From Candidatus Phytoplasma phoenicium (GTDB lineage: Bacteria > Bacillota_I > Bacilli_A > Acholeplasmatales > Acholeplasmataceae): a stretch of DNA of 22,811 nucleotides. Numbering within the stretch: the first letter of the stretch is position 1; every line of letters starts with the position of its first letter. The notes below the pieces were generated by a model, which saw only the letters and a program-made list of their open reading frames with translations, searched no databases and was not told the origin of the DNA. The stretch lies in contig NZ_JPSQ01000002.1 in the NCBI RefSeq assembly GCF_001189415.1, positions 1 to 22,811 on the forward strand. Reading direction: 5' to 3'. Shown here in pieces: positions 1-7,401 of the stretch. The position numbers and the translations under genes were made by a program.

Positions 1-225
1 TTATATTTTTTTTATTTTATATTAATAATTATCATTTATATTTTTATAACCTTGGATTCTTTTTGAACATTTAAAAAATTTAAAGTAAAAATTAATCAAA
101 AAAATTAAATATTAACGATAATTATAATACTATTATTATATCATTTATGAATAATATTATTTTATTAAAATGATTTATTGTTTTCAATATCGATATATTT
201 TATACATATAAATCATAATAAAATT
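1..225. other. AT-rich non-coding stretch at window edge
   Basis: I see no open frame with a ribosome binding site, no RNA gene and no clear repeat here. The stretch is nearly all A and T with long homopolymer runs. It lies upstream of the plus-strand promoter that begins at 226 and probably belongs to the intergenic space before the truncated membrane-protein gene. Confidence 0.5.
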
Positions 226-254
226 TTGACATTTGTTTTTTTATATGATAAAAT
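226..254 (+). promoter_or_regulatory. Probable housekeeping sigma promoter upstream of the truncated CNNM gene
   Basis: A perfect -35 box TTGACA (226-231) is followed by exactly 17 bases and a -10 box TAAAAT (249-254). The -10 is preceded by TGA (246-248), which fits the extended -10 pattern TGN. This is the best promoter match I see in the window. It points toward the short frame at 328 and the GTG-started gene remnant at 417, implying a leader of about 155 bases. That the promoter is active is inferred. Confidence 0.6.
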
Positions 255-327
255 TATTATAGTTTATATTCTCAAAGTAAACTTTAAAAAATAATAATTG
301 ATAAAAAAGGAATGATATTAAAATTAT

Positions 328-429
328 ATGGAGAATGATGATCTGATACTTTATCATCTTAATAATATTTATGCATTATCTTCGTTTCATGAAGAAGTAA
401 AAAGAGGCTTCAAAAAGTGTGGTCTTTAA
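328..429 (+). CDS. Short hypothetical reading frame (33 codons), uncertain
   Basis: ATG at 328 opens a 33-codon frame ending in TAA at 427-429. It overlaps the GTG start of the CNNM remnant (417) in a different frame. The product is charged in the middle (HEEVKRGFKKCGL near the end) and I recognise no family in it. No strong Shine-Dalgarno sequence stands before it; AAAAAGG lies about 17 bases upstream. It lies in the transcribed leader of the promoter at 226, so it could be a leader peptide, the worn-down end of another gene, or chance. Its UAA stop falls just inside the next gene, a layout compatible with translational coupling. Confidence 0.2.
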   Translation: MENDDLILYHLNNIYALSSFHEEVKRGFKKCGL

Positions 430-638
430 TTTTTGGATTTTGTATTTTAATTTTATTTAATGCTTTTTTTTCTGCTATTGAAATTGCTTTTATTTCTTTA
501 AGTGAAAATAAAATTAATTTAGAAGTCAAAAAAAATATTTCTCAAGCATTAAAAATTAAAAAAATAAAAGAAAAGCCAACTTATTTTTTATCTGTTATTC
601 AAATTATGATTCATGTTGTCAATTGTATTTTTAAATAA
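417..638 (+). pseudogene. Truncated CNNM/DUF21 membrane protein (HlyC/CorC 'hemolysin-like' family), 5' remnant
   Basis: The GTG start is preceded by AGAGG with 9 bases of spacing. The 73-residue product begins with a hydrophobic helix (residues about 3-20) running into NAFFSAIEIAFISLSENKI. This matches the first conserved block of the DUF21/CNNM transmembrane domain of CorC/HlyC-type proteins, where the usual form is FFSASEIA. Near the end, KPTYFLSVIQI matches the family's 'P..FLS.IQI' block. After that the similarity stops and the frame ends. Full family members run to about 400 residues with further membrane helices, two CBS domains and a CorC-type C-terminal domain. None of these is visible in the next 124 bases on this strand. 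I read it as a gene that lost its 3' part by deletion, since promoter, ribosome site and N-terminus remain. Intact members are linked to ion (Mg/Co) transport; the remnant is unlikely to work. Confidence 0.6.
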
Positions 639-679
639 AAAAGACTCATAATATAAAAGAATTAAACGTAATAACAAAT

Positions 680-696
680 AATTTCATTGTGAAATT
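680..696. repeat. Small inverted repeat between convergent CNNM remnant and metG
   Basis: AATTTCA (680-686), a 3-base loop and TGAAATT (690-696) form a perfect 7-bp stem. The site is in the 124-base convergent gap. Neither strand has a proper U-tract right after the stem, although the minus strand continues T-rich. It might be a weak terminator for the long minus-strand operon ending at metG. In such AT-rich DNA it may be chance. Confidence 0.25.
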
Positions 697-762
697 CTCC
701 ATAAACTTTAATATTTGTCAATATATATCCAAAAATTATATAATTTGATAAATACAAAAATA

Positions 763-2316
763 TTATATTTTTTCTAAACGATCAAAAAGTTTTGATTGTG
801 GATATAAAAACTTACTTTTTGTCACATTAAAATGGTTTAAACTTTCAAAATTAGTTTTTTCAGCTTTAATTTGAGTTAAAATCATATCAGCAGTATCCGG
901 TAAAAAAGGTTTTAAGGCAACTCCAATAAAACGTAATGTTTCAACTAAATTATATAAAAACTCATTTAATTTTACTATATCATTCGTTGATTTAACTAAA
1001 TTCCAAGGTCGAATGATATCAATATATTTATTACAAAGGCGTACTAATTTCATAATTTTTTCTAAAGCATCGCCTACACGATACAATTTCATATCACAAC
1101 GCACGGCAGGTAACAAAGCTAAAGCTTCTTGTGGTAAATTAATCATATTATCAAAAGAATTGGTTGTAATAGAAATAGGTTTAATCAATTGATGATTAGA
1201 ATACTTAGCAATCATACCTAAAGTACGACTTAAGAGATTACCTAAATTATTCACTAAATCTGTATTATAACGTTCTAATAATAACTCATTAGTTAAAATA
1301 CCATCAGAAACATAAGGGATTTCATGTAAAACAAAATAACGAATTGCATCTACAGAAAAAAATTTTAATAAATCATCAACATAAAGAACATTATTAGTAG
1401 ATTTAGACATTTTACGATTATTAAATAATAACCAAGGATGAATCAAAAATTGTTTTGGTAAAGGTAAATCTAAAGACATCAATAAAATAGGCCAATAAAT
1501 CAAATGAAAACGACTAATATCTTTACCTATAACATGTAAATCACAAGGCCAATAATGAAGAAAAAGAGAAGGTTGTTCACGATAAGAATACATTGGTTGA
1601 TAACCTAAACCACTAATATAATTACTTAAAGCGTCAATCCACACATAAACAATATGTTGAGAATCAAAATTAAAAGGAATCCCCCATTTAAAAGAGGTGC
1701 GAGAAATCGATAAATCTGGTAATGGCGTTCGTAATAAATTAAGAATTTCTTTTTTTCTATCAGTTGGTAAAATTAAATAAGATTCATCATTTAAATAAGA
1801 TATTAATCTTTCTTGATATTGAGATAATTTCAAAAAATAAACTGATTCTTTCATCCATAATGGAACTTCTCCACTTAAAGTTTTACCATCAATTAAATCT
1901 TTAGGCATAATATAACTTTCCTCAGCCACCGAATACCAACCTTCATAAACACCTAAATAAATATCACCTTTAGCTAAAAGTTTATCTATAATCAATTGAA
2001 CAGTTTTTTTATGATTTTTTTCAGATGTTTGTATAAATTTATTATATTTAATATTAACTTTATCACAAATATTTTTGATTTGAGTTGAGATTTTTTGCAC
2101 ATATGTTTGAGGTGATAAATTTTGTTTAAAAGCGTTTTGTTCTATTTTTTGCCCATGTTCATCTGTGCCTGTTTGAAAAAAAACATCATAACCATCTAAT
2201 CTTTTAAAACGAGCAATAACATCTGCTAAAATAATTTCATAAATATTGCCAATATGAGGCAAAGCCGACGCGTAAAGAATGGAAGTGGTAATAAAAAATT
2301 TTTTATTTTCATTCAT
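763..2316 (-). CDS. metG: Methionyl-tRNA synthetase
   Basis: Charges tRNA-Met with methionine using ATP, for initiation and elongation in the cytoplasm. Class I synthetase, 517 residues. The Rossmann fold carries the HIGH-type motif as HIGN (residues 21-24) and the KMSKS loop at 302-306, with TGTDEHGQKI at 49-58 typical of bacterial MetRS. The connective insertion (about 125-150) has no cysteine pairs, so it is a zinc-less form. It lacks the C-terminal dimerisation domain that makes Bacillus MetS about 660 residues and resembles the short mollicute forms. The helical anticodon-binding domain fills about 340-517. An AAAGGA site lies about 13 bases before the ATG, inside the end of rsmI, six bases upstream. 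Last gene of the minus-strand series. The HIGN variant resembles the HLGN seen in eukaryotic cytosolic MetRS, so loss of function is not implied. Confidence 0.97.
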   Translation of the reverse strand: MNENKKFFITTSILYASALPHIGNIYEIILADVIARFKRLDGYDVFFQTGTDEHGQKIEQNAFKQNLSPQTYVQKISTQIKNICDKVNIKYNKFIQTSEKNHKKTVQLIIDKLLAKGDIYLGVYEGWYSVAEESYIMPKDLIDGKTLSGEVPLWMKESVYFLKLSQYQERLISYLNDESYLILPTDRKKEILNLLRTPLPDLSISRTSFKWGIPFNFDSQHIVYVWIDALSNYISGLGYQPMYSYREQPSLFLHYWPCDLHVIGKDISRFHLIYWPILLMSLDLPLPKQFLIHPWLLFNNRKMSKSTNNVLYVDDLLKFFSVDAIRYFVLHEIPYVSDGILTNELLLERYNTDLVNNLGNLLSRTLGMIAKYSNHQLIKPISITTNSFDNMINLPQEALALLPAVRCDMKLYRVGDALEKIMKLVRLCNKYIDIIRPWNLVKSTNDIVKLNEFLYNLVETLRFIGVALKPFLPDTADMILTQIKAEKTNFESLNHFNVTKSKFLYPQSKLFDRLEKI

Positions 2317-2322
2317 AAAAAT

Positions 2323-3186
2323 TTACATATCCTTTTCTTTTTCAGATATTTGAATTTTGTATTTACGATAAATATCTTTTTTAGAAAGATGATAATTTTT
2401 GGCTAATTTATTAAAAATTTCTTTTTCCGTGAATCCTTTATTTTTCAAAAAAAACATTGCTTCATCCAAATCAACATTATGATATTCATTGCCCGTACAA
2501 CCCTCTATAACCAAAACATATTCCCCTTTACAAGAAAGTTTTTGGGTTAAAAACTCTTCAATAGTGCCATGCATAATAGTCTCAAATTTTTTTGTCAATT
2601 CCCTCATTAAAGCGATTTTTCGTTGAGGATAATATTTTTGTACTAATATCAAAGTATGGGTAATTCTTTGAGGTGATTCATAAAAAATTAAAGTTTCACT
2701 CCAAAAACGATATTTTTCCAATGTTTGGTTTTTTTGTTTTATCTTTTTTGGTAAAAAACCACAAAAGATAAAAGGTAAAGCAAAAGATGAAAGACTAAAA
2801 GCTGCTAAAAAAGCTGAAGCTCCAGGAACAGTAGTGACATAAAACCCTGCTTTTTGTATTTCTTGAACCAAAAAAAGACCAGGATCACTAATTAAAGGAG
2901 TACCAGCATCACTAATTAAAGCTAAATTTTTACCTTGCTGTAATAATGCTAAAAGTTGAGTGATTTTTTGTTTTTCGTTATATTGATGTAAAGATATTAA
3001 ATGGTTACGCAAATGATAATGATTCAAAAGTATTTGTGCTCGACGTGTATCTTCTGTTAAAATATAATTTACTTGACGTAATATTTCGACTGCACGAAAA
3101 CTTAGATCAGAAAGATTACCGATAGGTGTTGCTACTAAATATAAAGTAGCTTTGGTTGTTAGAAATGTTTGTTGAATACTAATCAT
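2323..3186 (-). CDS. rsmI: 16S rRNA (cytidine-1402 2'-O)-methyltransferase RsmI
   Basis: Adds the ribose 2'-O-methyl group to C1402 of 16S rRNA in the decoding centre, using S-adenosylmethionine. The 287-residue protein shows the family's conserved blocks in order: LVATPIGNLSDLSFRA (about 17-32), TEDTRRA (44-50), ISDAGTPLISDPG (91-103), VPGASA (120-125), then FYESPQR and RELTKKFE. The last 40 residues contain a KGFTEKEI...LSKKDIYR segment that looks like the small helical C-terminal domain of the YraL/RsmI family. It sits between holB and metG, as yabC does near metS in Bacillus. Start chosen at the ATG giving full family length. Confidence 0.95.
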   Translation of the reverse strand: MISIQQTFLTTKATLYLVATPIGNLSDLSFRAVEILRQVNYILTEDTRRAQILLNHYHLRNHLISLHQYNEKQKITQLLALLQQGKNLALISDAGTPLISDPGLFLVQEIQKAGFYVTTVPGASAFLAAFSLSSFALPFIFCGFLPKKIKQKNQTLEKYRFWSETLIFYESPQRITHTLILVQKYYPQRKIALMRELTKKFETIMHGTIEEFLTQKLSCKGEYVLVIEGCTGNEYHNVDLDEAMFFLKNKGFTEKEIFNKLAKNYHLSKKDIYRKYKIQISEKEKDM

Positions 3187-3209
3187 GTATCAATTCTTTT
3201 CTTAAATTT

Positions 3210-4157
3210 TTAACCATTGAACATCTGCATTATTTCTATTAAAAAACCCATAAAACAAAATGGATATTCAATCACTGTTTTTTGTTTTTCTATTTTGTTT
3301 AAAAGATTCAATAAAGATTGAAAATGTTGTTCAGAAAGTTTCACTAACCAAGTTTGAGAAAACAATTCCACGGGAAAAACAAAACCCAAAGATTGAGAAC
3401 GATATTTATACAAATCTAAACAAAAAACTAATAAAAGAATTAAAAAATCCTCTATAAAAACCTTTTGAGTCAATAGATCTTTATGTTCAAACCAAAATTC
3501 CATCAACACATCGAATGAAATATGTTTCCATTGACAGAAACTAAAAAAAAATTTTTTTAAATTAAGATAATAAGATGTCAATAAAAAATCAGAAGAAATA
3601 TTATTGTGTTTTTTTTTTAATAAATTGAAAAACACTTGATCTAAAGGATTAAGTATTTTCTGAGAATTTTGGGGAAATATAGATGAAGAAGAAGTTAAAT
3701 GAAAAATTTGTACACGAGACAATATTGTTGACAACAACAAATGATGATTATTAGTAAATAAAATGCCTAAAATTTGATTATTCACTGGATTTTCTAAAAA
3801 ATGTAATAAACTATGTGCTGCTTTTTCAGAAATATGTTCTGCCTTATAAAGGACATACATTTTTTTAGAATTAATCAAAGAAGTATGGTGAAAATGTTGT
3901 TGCATTGCTAAAATTTGTTCTTTTGTAATTAAATTATTATACGAAGACAAATAATAAAAATTAGGATAATGATTCACTTGAATCATTTGTTTTAAACATG
4001 AAGATATAGAAGTGATTTTTAAAAAAAGTTCTGCTAAATCATAAAGAAATTTTTTTTGTTCCACATCATTACCACCTTCAATTAAATAAATATGAGATAA
4101 TTTTTGATTTTGTATAATTTGGTGGAATTTAGCTAATAAGTTTTCTGCTATTGTCAT
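3210..4157 (-). CDS. holB: DNA polymerase III delta' subunit (clamp loader)
   Basis: Part of the clamp-loader complex that places the beta sliding clamp on primed DNA. The 315-residue protein begins with LLAKFHQIIQNQKLSHIYLIEGG, the usual start of delta', with no working Walker A, as is normal for this subunit. The block EKAAHSLLHFLENP followed by ILFTNNHHLLLSTILSRVQIF matches the conserved AAA+ segment (normally ...LLKTLEEPP... and ...LLPTI.SRC). The zinc-binding cysteine cluster seen in many relatives is absent; only one Cys remains in the matching stretch. Its ATG overlaps the TGA of tmk by four bases (ATGA), so translation is probably coupled. tmk-holB linkage is conserved in Firmicutes. 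Confidence 0.9.
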   Translation of the reverse strand: MTIAENLLAKFHQIIQNQKLSHIYLIEGGNDVEQKKFLYDLAELFLKITSISSCLKQMIQVNHYPNFYYLSSYNNLITKEQILAMQQHFHHTSLINSKKMYVLYKAEHISEKAAHSLLHFLENPVNNQILGILFTNNHHLLLSTILSRVQIFHLTSSSSIFPQNSQKILNPLDQVFFNLLKKKHNNISSDFLLTSYYLNLKKFFFSFCQWKHISFDVLMEFWFEHKDLLTQKVFIEDFLILLLVFCLDLYKYRSQSLGFVFPVELFSQTWLVKLSEQHFQSLLNLLNKIEKQKTVIEYPFCFMGFLIEIMQMFNG

Positions 4158-4774
4158 AATTTAATTTGAAATAATTTTTCGATTTTATTTTCGATATTTT
4201 TTTGAATTAAAGTTAAAGGTTGTTGTGCATCTATGACGCAAATTCTTTGAGGAAATTGTTTGACTATTTGTAAATATCCTTCTCTTATTTTTTGATGAAA
4301 AGTTAAATTTTGTAAATCAAAAAAATCCATTTGTTGGCTTCTTTGGGTTCTAATTCTTTGTAAACCAATTTTTGGGTCTAAGTCTAAATAAAAAGTAATA
4401 TCTGGTAGATTTTGACAAGCCAGCGGATTAATGGTTCGAATGAACTCATCGCCTAAACCTCTAACATACCCTTGATAAACTAAAGAAGAATCTAAATAAC
4501 GATCACAAATTACAATTTTTGTTTTATCTAAAGCAGGGAGAATGACGTTTTTCAAATGTTCTGTTCGATCAGCAGCATATAATAAAGCTTCAGTGCGAAA
4601 ATCAATTTGATTATAAAACTTTAATAAGATTTGTTTAATGTCTAAATTAAAATTACTACCCCCTGGTTCTTTCGTTAAAAGAATAGGATATGACATGCTA
4701 CTGAGTTTTTGAAATAAAGCAATAGATAAAGTTGTTTTTCCTGATCCTTCGCAACCTTCAAAAGAAATAAACAT
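4154..4774 (-). CDS. tmk: Thymidylate kinase (dTMP kinase)
   Basis: Phosphorylates dTMP to dTDP with ATP, needed for dTTP supply. The 206-residue protein has the P-loop GCEGSGKTT (7-15), the substrate loop KEPGG (35-39), the catalytic DRYLDSSLVYQG block (91-102) and a lid region around QRIRTQRSQQMDFFD. Length fits the single-copy housekeeping enzyme. Phytoplasma genomes can also carry extra tmk copies in mobile units. This one sits in conserved housekeeping context directly before holB, so it is the chromosomal gene. AAGGA with an 8-base spacer precedes the ATG, and truA ends two bases upstream. The gene ends in TGA inside the ATGA overlap with holB. Confidence 0.96.
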   Translation of the reverse strand: MFISFEGCEGSGKTTLSIALFQKLSSMSYPILLTKEPGGSNFNLDIKQILLKFYNQIDFRTEALLYAADRTEHLKNVILPALDKTKIVICDRYLDSSLVYQGYVRGLGDEFIRTINPLACQNLPDITFYLDLDPKIGLQRIRTQRSQQMDFFDLQNLTFHQKIREGYLQIVKQFPQRICVIDAQQPLTLIQKNIENKIEKLFQIKL

Positions 4775-4776
4775 AT

Positions 4777-5547
4777 TTACTTTCCTTTTTCCTTTTTATA
4801 AAAAATTTTTTTTAAACAAAGACCTTGAGGAGGAGCCAAAAATGAACATTTAGGCATATCATGTAATTGCAGCATTTTTTGTAAATCAGTAATTTGTTTT
4901 TGTTTTTGTCCTATACGAATTAAAAAACCTACTAAAAAAAGAATCATTTGTTTTAAAAAACCTTTCCCATGAAACAATAAAATGTATTTTGTTTTAGTTT
5001 CTTTTAATGTTAGATCATATATTGATTTAATAAGTGATTTTTTTTTATCTTTATTACTAGTAAATAAAGTAAAATTATGAGTTCCTTGTAATAAAGGTAA
5101 AGCTTGTGATAATCTTTGCCAATCAATATTAGTAAAATAGACTTGAAAACGACAATTAAAAGGGTTAACAGGTTTTTTAGCAAAAACATATTGATAAATT
5201 TTCGATTGCACAGAATAACGAGCATGAAAACTCATAGGCATTAAAGTTAAATGGTTAACTTTAATATTCGGAAGTAATATTTTATTTAAAACCAACTTTA
5301 AAGTAATAGGTAAAATATAAAAATGAATTTTAAAATGTACTACTTGTCCTTGAGCGTGTACACCTTTATCTGTACGACTAGCAGCAAAAGTTTTAATTTT
5401 TTGTTTCGTTGCTTTCCATAAAGCATTTTCTAAAACTGATTGAATGGTTATGATAGGAAAGTTTTGTTTTTGATAACCATGATATTGGGTTCCATCATAA
5501 CTCAAAACTAATTTATAAGTAAATAATTTCAAATAAAAAAACCTCAT
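4777..5547 (-). CDS. truA: tRNA pseudouridine(38-40) synthase TruA
   Basis: Converts uridines at positions 38-40 of tRNA anticodon arms to pseudouridine. The catalytic aspartate lies in ASRTDKGVHAQGQ (D60 with the start used here). YKLVLSYDGTQYHGYQ near the N-terminus and SFHARYSVQSKIYQY further on are also family blocks. A longer frame runs back to 5613, but its extra 22 residues would lie inside the end of ecfT and do not resemble TruA. The ATG at 5547, 13 bases after the ecfT stop, is preferred. A TTG at 5532 has AGG 9 bases ahead of it and would give a typical TruA N-terminus, so the exact start is unsure. About 256 residues. Follows ecfT as in Bacillus. Confidence 0.94.
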   Translation of the reverse strand: MRFFYLKLFTYKLVLSYDGTQYHGYQKQNFPIITIQSVLENALWKATKQKIKTFAASRTDKGVHAQGQVVHFKIHFYILPITLKLVLNKILLPNIKVNHLTLMPMSFHARYSVQSKIYQYVFAKKPVNPFNCRFQVYFTNIDWQRLSQALPLLQGTHNFTLFTSNKDKKKSLIKSIYDLTLKETKTKYILLFHGKGFLKQMILFLVGFLIRIGQKQKQITDLQKMLQLHDMPKCSFLAPPQGLCLKKIFYKKEKGK

Positions 5548-5560
5548 TTTATAATTATGT

Positions 5561-6559
5561 TTACATATAAAAACTAACCACAAATAAAAATAACATGACG
5601 ACTCCACATACATAGTCTGTGATAGTTAAACAATAAGATATTAACTTAGTTCTTGGTTTTCCTAACACGTAACCACGTGTTTCCATTGCATTAGCTAAAA
5701 TAAAAGATTTTTTCAAAGATAAAACAAAAATAGGAATCAATATAGATAACAAATAATAAATTCTTTTTCTAATATTTTTCGTATAAAAATTAATGCCACG
5801 AGCCATTTGTGCTTTTAAAATTTTTTGCGTAGTTTCTAACAAAAAAGGAATAGACATAAAAATCAAAGAAATCAATAAACAAAACATTTCTACAGGTAAT
5901 TTTATTTTTTTCAAAGGTTTTAATAAAATTTCTAAACCATCATTAATTTCCATAAAAGAAGTGGTTTGAGCCATTAAAATATTTAAAATAATAAATAACC
6001 AAATACGTATACAAATCAAAACAAGTCTGAAAATACATTGGTGCGATAAATATAAAGGTGTTGTAGTGAAAATCATTCCCTCAATGGCAAATTGGGTTAG
6101 TAAAAAAGGTAAAAAAAGAAATAAAAACAAAAATAAAACCAACCTAATTTTTTTAAAACCAAAATAATTAGTGATAATGAAGAAAAATAAAAGTATGATG
6201 AAAAAAGAAAACAAAGAAATATCCCAAGTCTTAAATTGTAAAAACTTTTCAGATGATGGTGGTATCGTTGTTAAATTAATAATTAAACTTAAAATAATAA
6301 CAAATTTTAAATAAGATATGTGTTGTAATAAATGAAAGAAAGAAAAATTTAAAGACAACATACAACCAATTAAAAAACCAACAATGATCAAAAAATAAAA
6401 ACCAAAAAATAAATTAAAATCTTGTTGAGGACTAACCATATTCAAACTAAAAATAATTTTAAACATGAACATAAAGAAAATTATTTTTAAAGCTGGGTTA
6501 ATGCAAAATAAAAAATGTTTTTTTATTTTATACTCATGATTTAATTCTATCATGTTCAT
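5561..6559 (-). CDS. ecfT: ECF transporter transmembrane (T) component EcfT
   Basis: Membrane coupling subunit of an energy-coupling factor importer. It transmits ATP-driven movement of EcfA1/EcfA2 to a substrate-binding S protein. The 332-residue protein is strongly hydrophobic with about seven to eight candidate membrane helices. Both coupling signatures are present: ARG at 253-255 (in AQMARGINF) and TRG at 294-296 (in NAMETRGY). NDGLEILLKPLKKIKLP at about 206-222 is also typical. It is about 65 residues longer than common EcfT (around 265), mainly through two extra hydrophobic segments at about 116-130 and 139-158. The ATG overlaps the ecfA2 TGA by four bases; a second ATG two codons later (6553) has better spacing (9 bases) from AAGGA. 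No S component is adjacent. Confidence 0.92.
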   Translation of the reverse strand: MNMIELNHEYKIKKHFLFCINPALKIIFFMFMFKIIFSLNMVSPQQDFNLFFGFYFLIIVGFLIGCMLSLNFSFFHLLQHISYLKFVIILSLIINLTTIPPSSEKFLQFKTWDISLFSFFIILLFFFIITNYFGFKKIRLVLFLFLFLFLPFLLTQFAIEGMIFTTTPLYLSHQCIFRLVLICIRIWLFIILNILMAQTTSFMEINDGLEILLKPLKKIKLPVEMFCLLISLIFMSIPFLLETTQKILKAQMARGINFYTKNIRKRIYYLLSILIPIFVLSLKKSFILANAMETRGYVLGKPRTKLISYCLTITDYVCGVVMLFLFVVSFYM

Positions 6560-7401
6560 GATTCCTTCTTTGATTGCAAAAATTTTTTTAAATATTTCAA
6601 TAAAGAAGTTCTTGAATAATGTGGTTTAAAAGGTATTTGCATTTTTTGTGATAATAATTTCATAATTTTAAAAGTTTGAGGTGCTACAAAAGTTGTATTT
6701 TGTTGAAAAAAATTTTCTTTTGAACCAAAAAATAATATCTTACCTTTATCTATCAATAAAACTTGATGTGCATATTGAGCTACCAAATCAATATCATGAG
6801 TGATCAGAATAATAGTTTTCTGTTCTTCTTGATATTGTTTAGTCAAAATATCCATCATATCTATTTGACTTTTAATATCTAAACCTCTAGTAGGTTCATC
6901 TAAAATTAAAACTTTAGGATTCATAGCTAAAATACCAGCGATAGCAACTTTTCTTTGTTGTCCACCAGATAAACTAAAAGGAGAGCAATGAAACAATGAA
7001 GAATCAATATTCACTTGTTGCAAAGCTTTGATAGCTTTTTTTTGCGCCTCTACTTCGTTAGAACCAAAATTTTTAGGAGCAAACATAACATCTTTTAATA
7101 CTGAAATTTCAAAAAGTTGATATTCAGGAAATTGAAAAACTAAACCTATTTGTCTCTTTAACAAGAAAAGTTTTTTTGAAGAAGTATTCGGAAAAATATT
7201 TTGTTTAAAAACTTTTAAATAACCGGTAGATGGAGTTAGTAAACCATTCATTAATTGTACTAAAGTAGATTTGCCAGAACCAATAGTTCCTACTACCGCA
7301 ATAAATTGATTTTGTTCAACAATTTTCAAATTAATATTTCGTAAAACATATTTATTTTTTTTATGATAACAAAAATTTACCTGATTAAATTGTATTGCCA
7401 T
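6556..7401 (-). CDS. ecfA2: ECF transporter ATPase subunit EcfA2
   Basis: One of the two ATP-hydrolysing subunits of the shared ECF importer module. The 281-residue ABC ATPase has Walker A GTIGSGKST (38-46), Q-loop FQFPEYQLFE (89-98), signature LSGGQQRK (144-151), Walker B VLILDEP (164-170) and the switch histidine in ITHD (H202). The FPEYQLFE form and the following DVMFAPKNFG are characteristic of the EcfA2 (CbiO2) paralogue. The start codon lies 24 bases inside the end of ecfA1 and is backed by AAAGGA six bases before the ATG. It ends in TGA overlapping the ecfT ATG. Expected to pair with EcfA1 and bind EcfT at the membrane's inner face. Confidence 0.95.
   Translation of the reverse strand: MAIQFNQVNFCYHKKNKYVLRNINLKIVEQNQFIAVVGTIGSGKSTLVQLMNGLLTPSTGYLKVFKQNIFPNTSSKKLFLLKRQIGLVFQFPEYQLFEISVLKDVMFAPKNFGSNEVEAQKKAIKALQQVNIDSSLFHCSPFSLSGGQQRKVAIAGILAMNPKVLILDEPTRGLDIKSQIDMMDILTKQYQEEQKTIILITHDIDLVAQYAHQVLLIDKGKILFFGSKENFFQQNTTFVAPQTFKIMKLLSQKMQIPFKPHYSRTSLLKYLKKFLQSKKES

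Noticed and set aside
733..746. 14-base palindrome AAATTATATAATTT downstream of metG
   Set aside because: Pure A/T palindrome in AT-rich DNA with no U-tract or second copy; likely chance.
639..762. Continuation of the CNNM gene after a frameshift
   Set aside because: I translated the other plus-strand frames and saw no CNNM, CBS or CorC-like residues, so a simple frameshift does not explain the short frame; a deletion fits better.
3260..3457. Plus-strand open frame of 65 codons
   Set aside because: Lies fully inside holB on the opposite strand, has no ribosome site, and its product is an antisense shadow of Lys/Asn-rich codons.
5010..5225. Minus-strand frame of 71 codons within truA
   Set aside because: Out-of-frame shadow of truA on the same strand; no start signal, and the product is a low-complexity Leu/Ile string.
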